NCBI GenBank assembly: GCA_039714575.1
Contig: JBDLJE010000015.1
Span: 1-33,617, forward strand
DNA length: 33,617 nt
DNA from: Sulfonitrofixus sp039714575
GTDB lineage: Bacteria > Campylobacterota > Campylobacteria > Campylobacterales > Sulfurimonadaceae
Direction of reading: 5' to 3'
Below are positions 33,239-33,617 of this stretch, one piece after another. The notes beneath the pieces were generated by a model. The model worked only from the letters and a program-made list of their open reading frames with translations, had not been told where the DNA came from and did no database searches. Numbering within the stretch: the stretch's first letter is position 1; each line of letters starts with the position of its first letter. Position numbers and translations under genes: made by a program.

Positions 33239-33526
33239 ATGACAATTACAAAACGTGTGACATTTATTGCCAAGCCAGATGGCATTGAGAAGATGAAAGA
33301 GCTGCTTAGTGCAATGGTTATTCCCTCACAAGCGGAAGATGGATGCATCTTTTATGAGATCGTTCAGTATGAGAACAAGCCTGAGAAGTTTATGGCGGTA
33401 GAGACTTGGCGAGATGAAGCAGCTCTGGATGGTCACAAGGCATCAGGGCACTATGCGATCTATAAGTCTAGTTATGAGCCTTACTGCTTGGAAAAATATA
33501 CTGACGAGTTGGAAGTTTTGGGATAA
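33239..33526 (+). CDS. ABM-domain protein (LsrG/YgiN-like)
   Basis: 95 residues, the length of a single antibiotic-biosynthesis-monooxygenase (ferredoxin-like) domain. Features: VTFIAKPDGIEKMKELL, EDGCIFYEIVQYENKPEKFMAVETWRDEAAL and the histidine-rich DGHKASGHYA. LsrG, which isomerises phospho-AI-2, and YgiN-type quinol monooxygenases share this fold. Sequence alone does not separate them; the position next to lsrK favours LsrG-like action. AAAGAGA is a modest ribosome site. Followed by the third long repeat. Confidence 0.75.
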   Translation: MTITKRVTFIAKPDGIEKMKELLSAMVIPSQAEDGCIFYEIVQYENKPEKFMAVETWRDEAALDGHKASGHYAIYKSSYEPYCLEKYTDELEVLG

Positions 33527-33544
33527 TAATTTTTTACTTATGTT

Positions 33545-33617
33545 GGAGGTTTTAACTTCATTGACCTCCCTTTCCTTTTTTGTCTTGCCAAAAAACGAAA
33601 CCAAAAAAGCGTCTCTG
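33545..33617 (+). repeat. Long structured repeat, copy C (cut by the window edge)
   Basis: Hairpin 2 of the long repeat: TTTC-C-TTTTTTG (33571-33582) with CAAAAAA-C-GAAA (33589-33600), then ACCAAAAAAGC, nearly the same as copy A (4681-4735). The first module differs: instead of CATTCC...GGAATCTAC there is GGAGG (33545-33549) with CCTCC (33565-33569). It starts 18 nt after the ABM gene stop, same orientation as A and B. The rest lies outside the window. Confidence 0.6.

Noticed and set aside
1..33617. tRNA, rRNA or tmRNA genes
   Set aside because: No cloverleaf-like GTTCRANYC box with partner arms or rRNA signature was seen by eye on either strand.

Overview
The window reads as chromosomal DNA of a Campylobacterota (Epsilonproteobacteria) member, most like the Sulfurimonas/Sulfuricurvum/Sulfurovum group. 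The evidence is the gene content: a ccoNOQP cbb3 oxidase operon followed by a DUF4006 gene and fixH, a four-subunit pyruvate:ferredoxin oxidoreductase (gamma-delta-alpha-beta), a DUF507 gene coupled to carA, a short HisZ-like gene before purA, and an AddB/AddA-type (RecB-like) pair. Base composition looks moderate and even. I see no tRNA, rRNA, CRISPR array, insertion sequence or prophage.

Layout. 1-1350: rubredoxin (+) converging on uppP (-), with a hairpin repeat between them. 1347-4586: class V aminotransferase, HisZ-like protein and purA, closely packed. 4587-5312: a long structured repeat without genes (copy A). 5313-6994: DUF507 and carA, coupled by TAATG. 7106-13152: a DsbD/TauE-like membrane protein with a cysteine-rich GKCG tail, then ccoN-O-Q-P, DUF4006, a 33-residue membrane ORF, an unrecognised membrane-anchored protein and fixH; together these form a cytochrome oxidase structural and assembly block. 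13278-18339: addB-addA double-strand break repair. 18340-19011: the second long repeat (copy B). 19012-19809 (-): amino-acid type binding lipoprotein. 20017-20839: rplM-rpsI. 21126-25451: beta carbonic anhydrase, a DUF945-like protein, a peptide/nickel-type binding protein and a HAD phosphatase. 25563-28715: the porGDAB-type operon, closed by a hairpin and a second copy of the short hairpin repeat. 28964-31506 (-): DUF481 outer-membrane protein and DUF4139 protein. 31628-33526: an LsrK-like autoinducer-2 kinase and an ABM-fold (LsrG-like) protein, followed by the start of a third long repeat (copy C), cut by the window edge.

How the genes relate. The cbb3 oxidase (microaerobic respiration) and pyruvate:ferredoxin oxidoreductase (oxygen-sensitive pyruvate metabolism) fit a microaerophile. 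carA, purA and HisZ belong to nucleotide and histidine synthesis.

The most unusual material lies between genes. Two repeat families each keep their loops and flanking words while the paired arms differ between copies yet remain complementary. This compensatory pattern suggests selection on structure. All copies lie just downstream of a + strand gene and in the same orientation. The second notable feature is the seven-fold KCG tail beside the oxidase operon, which resembles the core motif of recently described copper-binding modified peptides.
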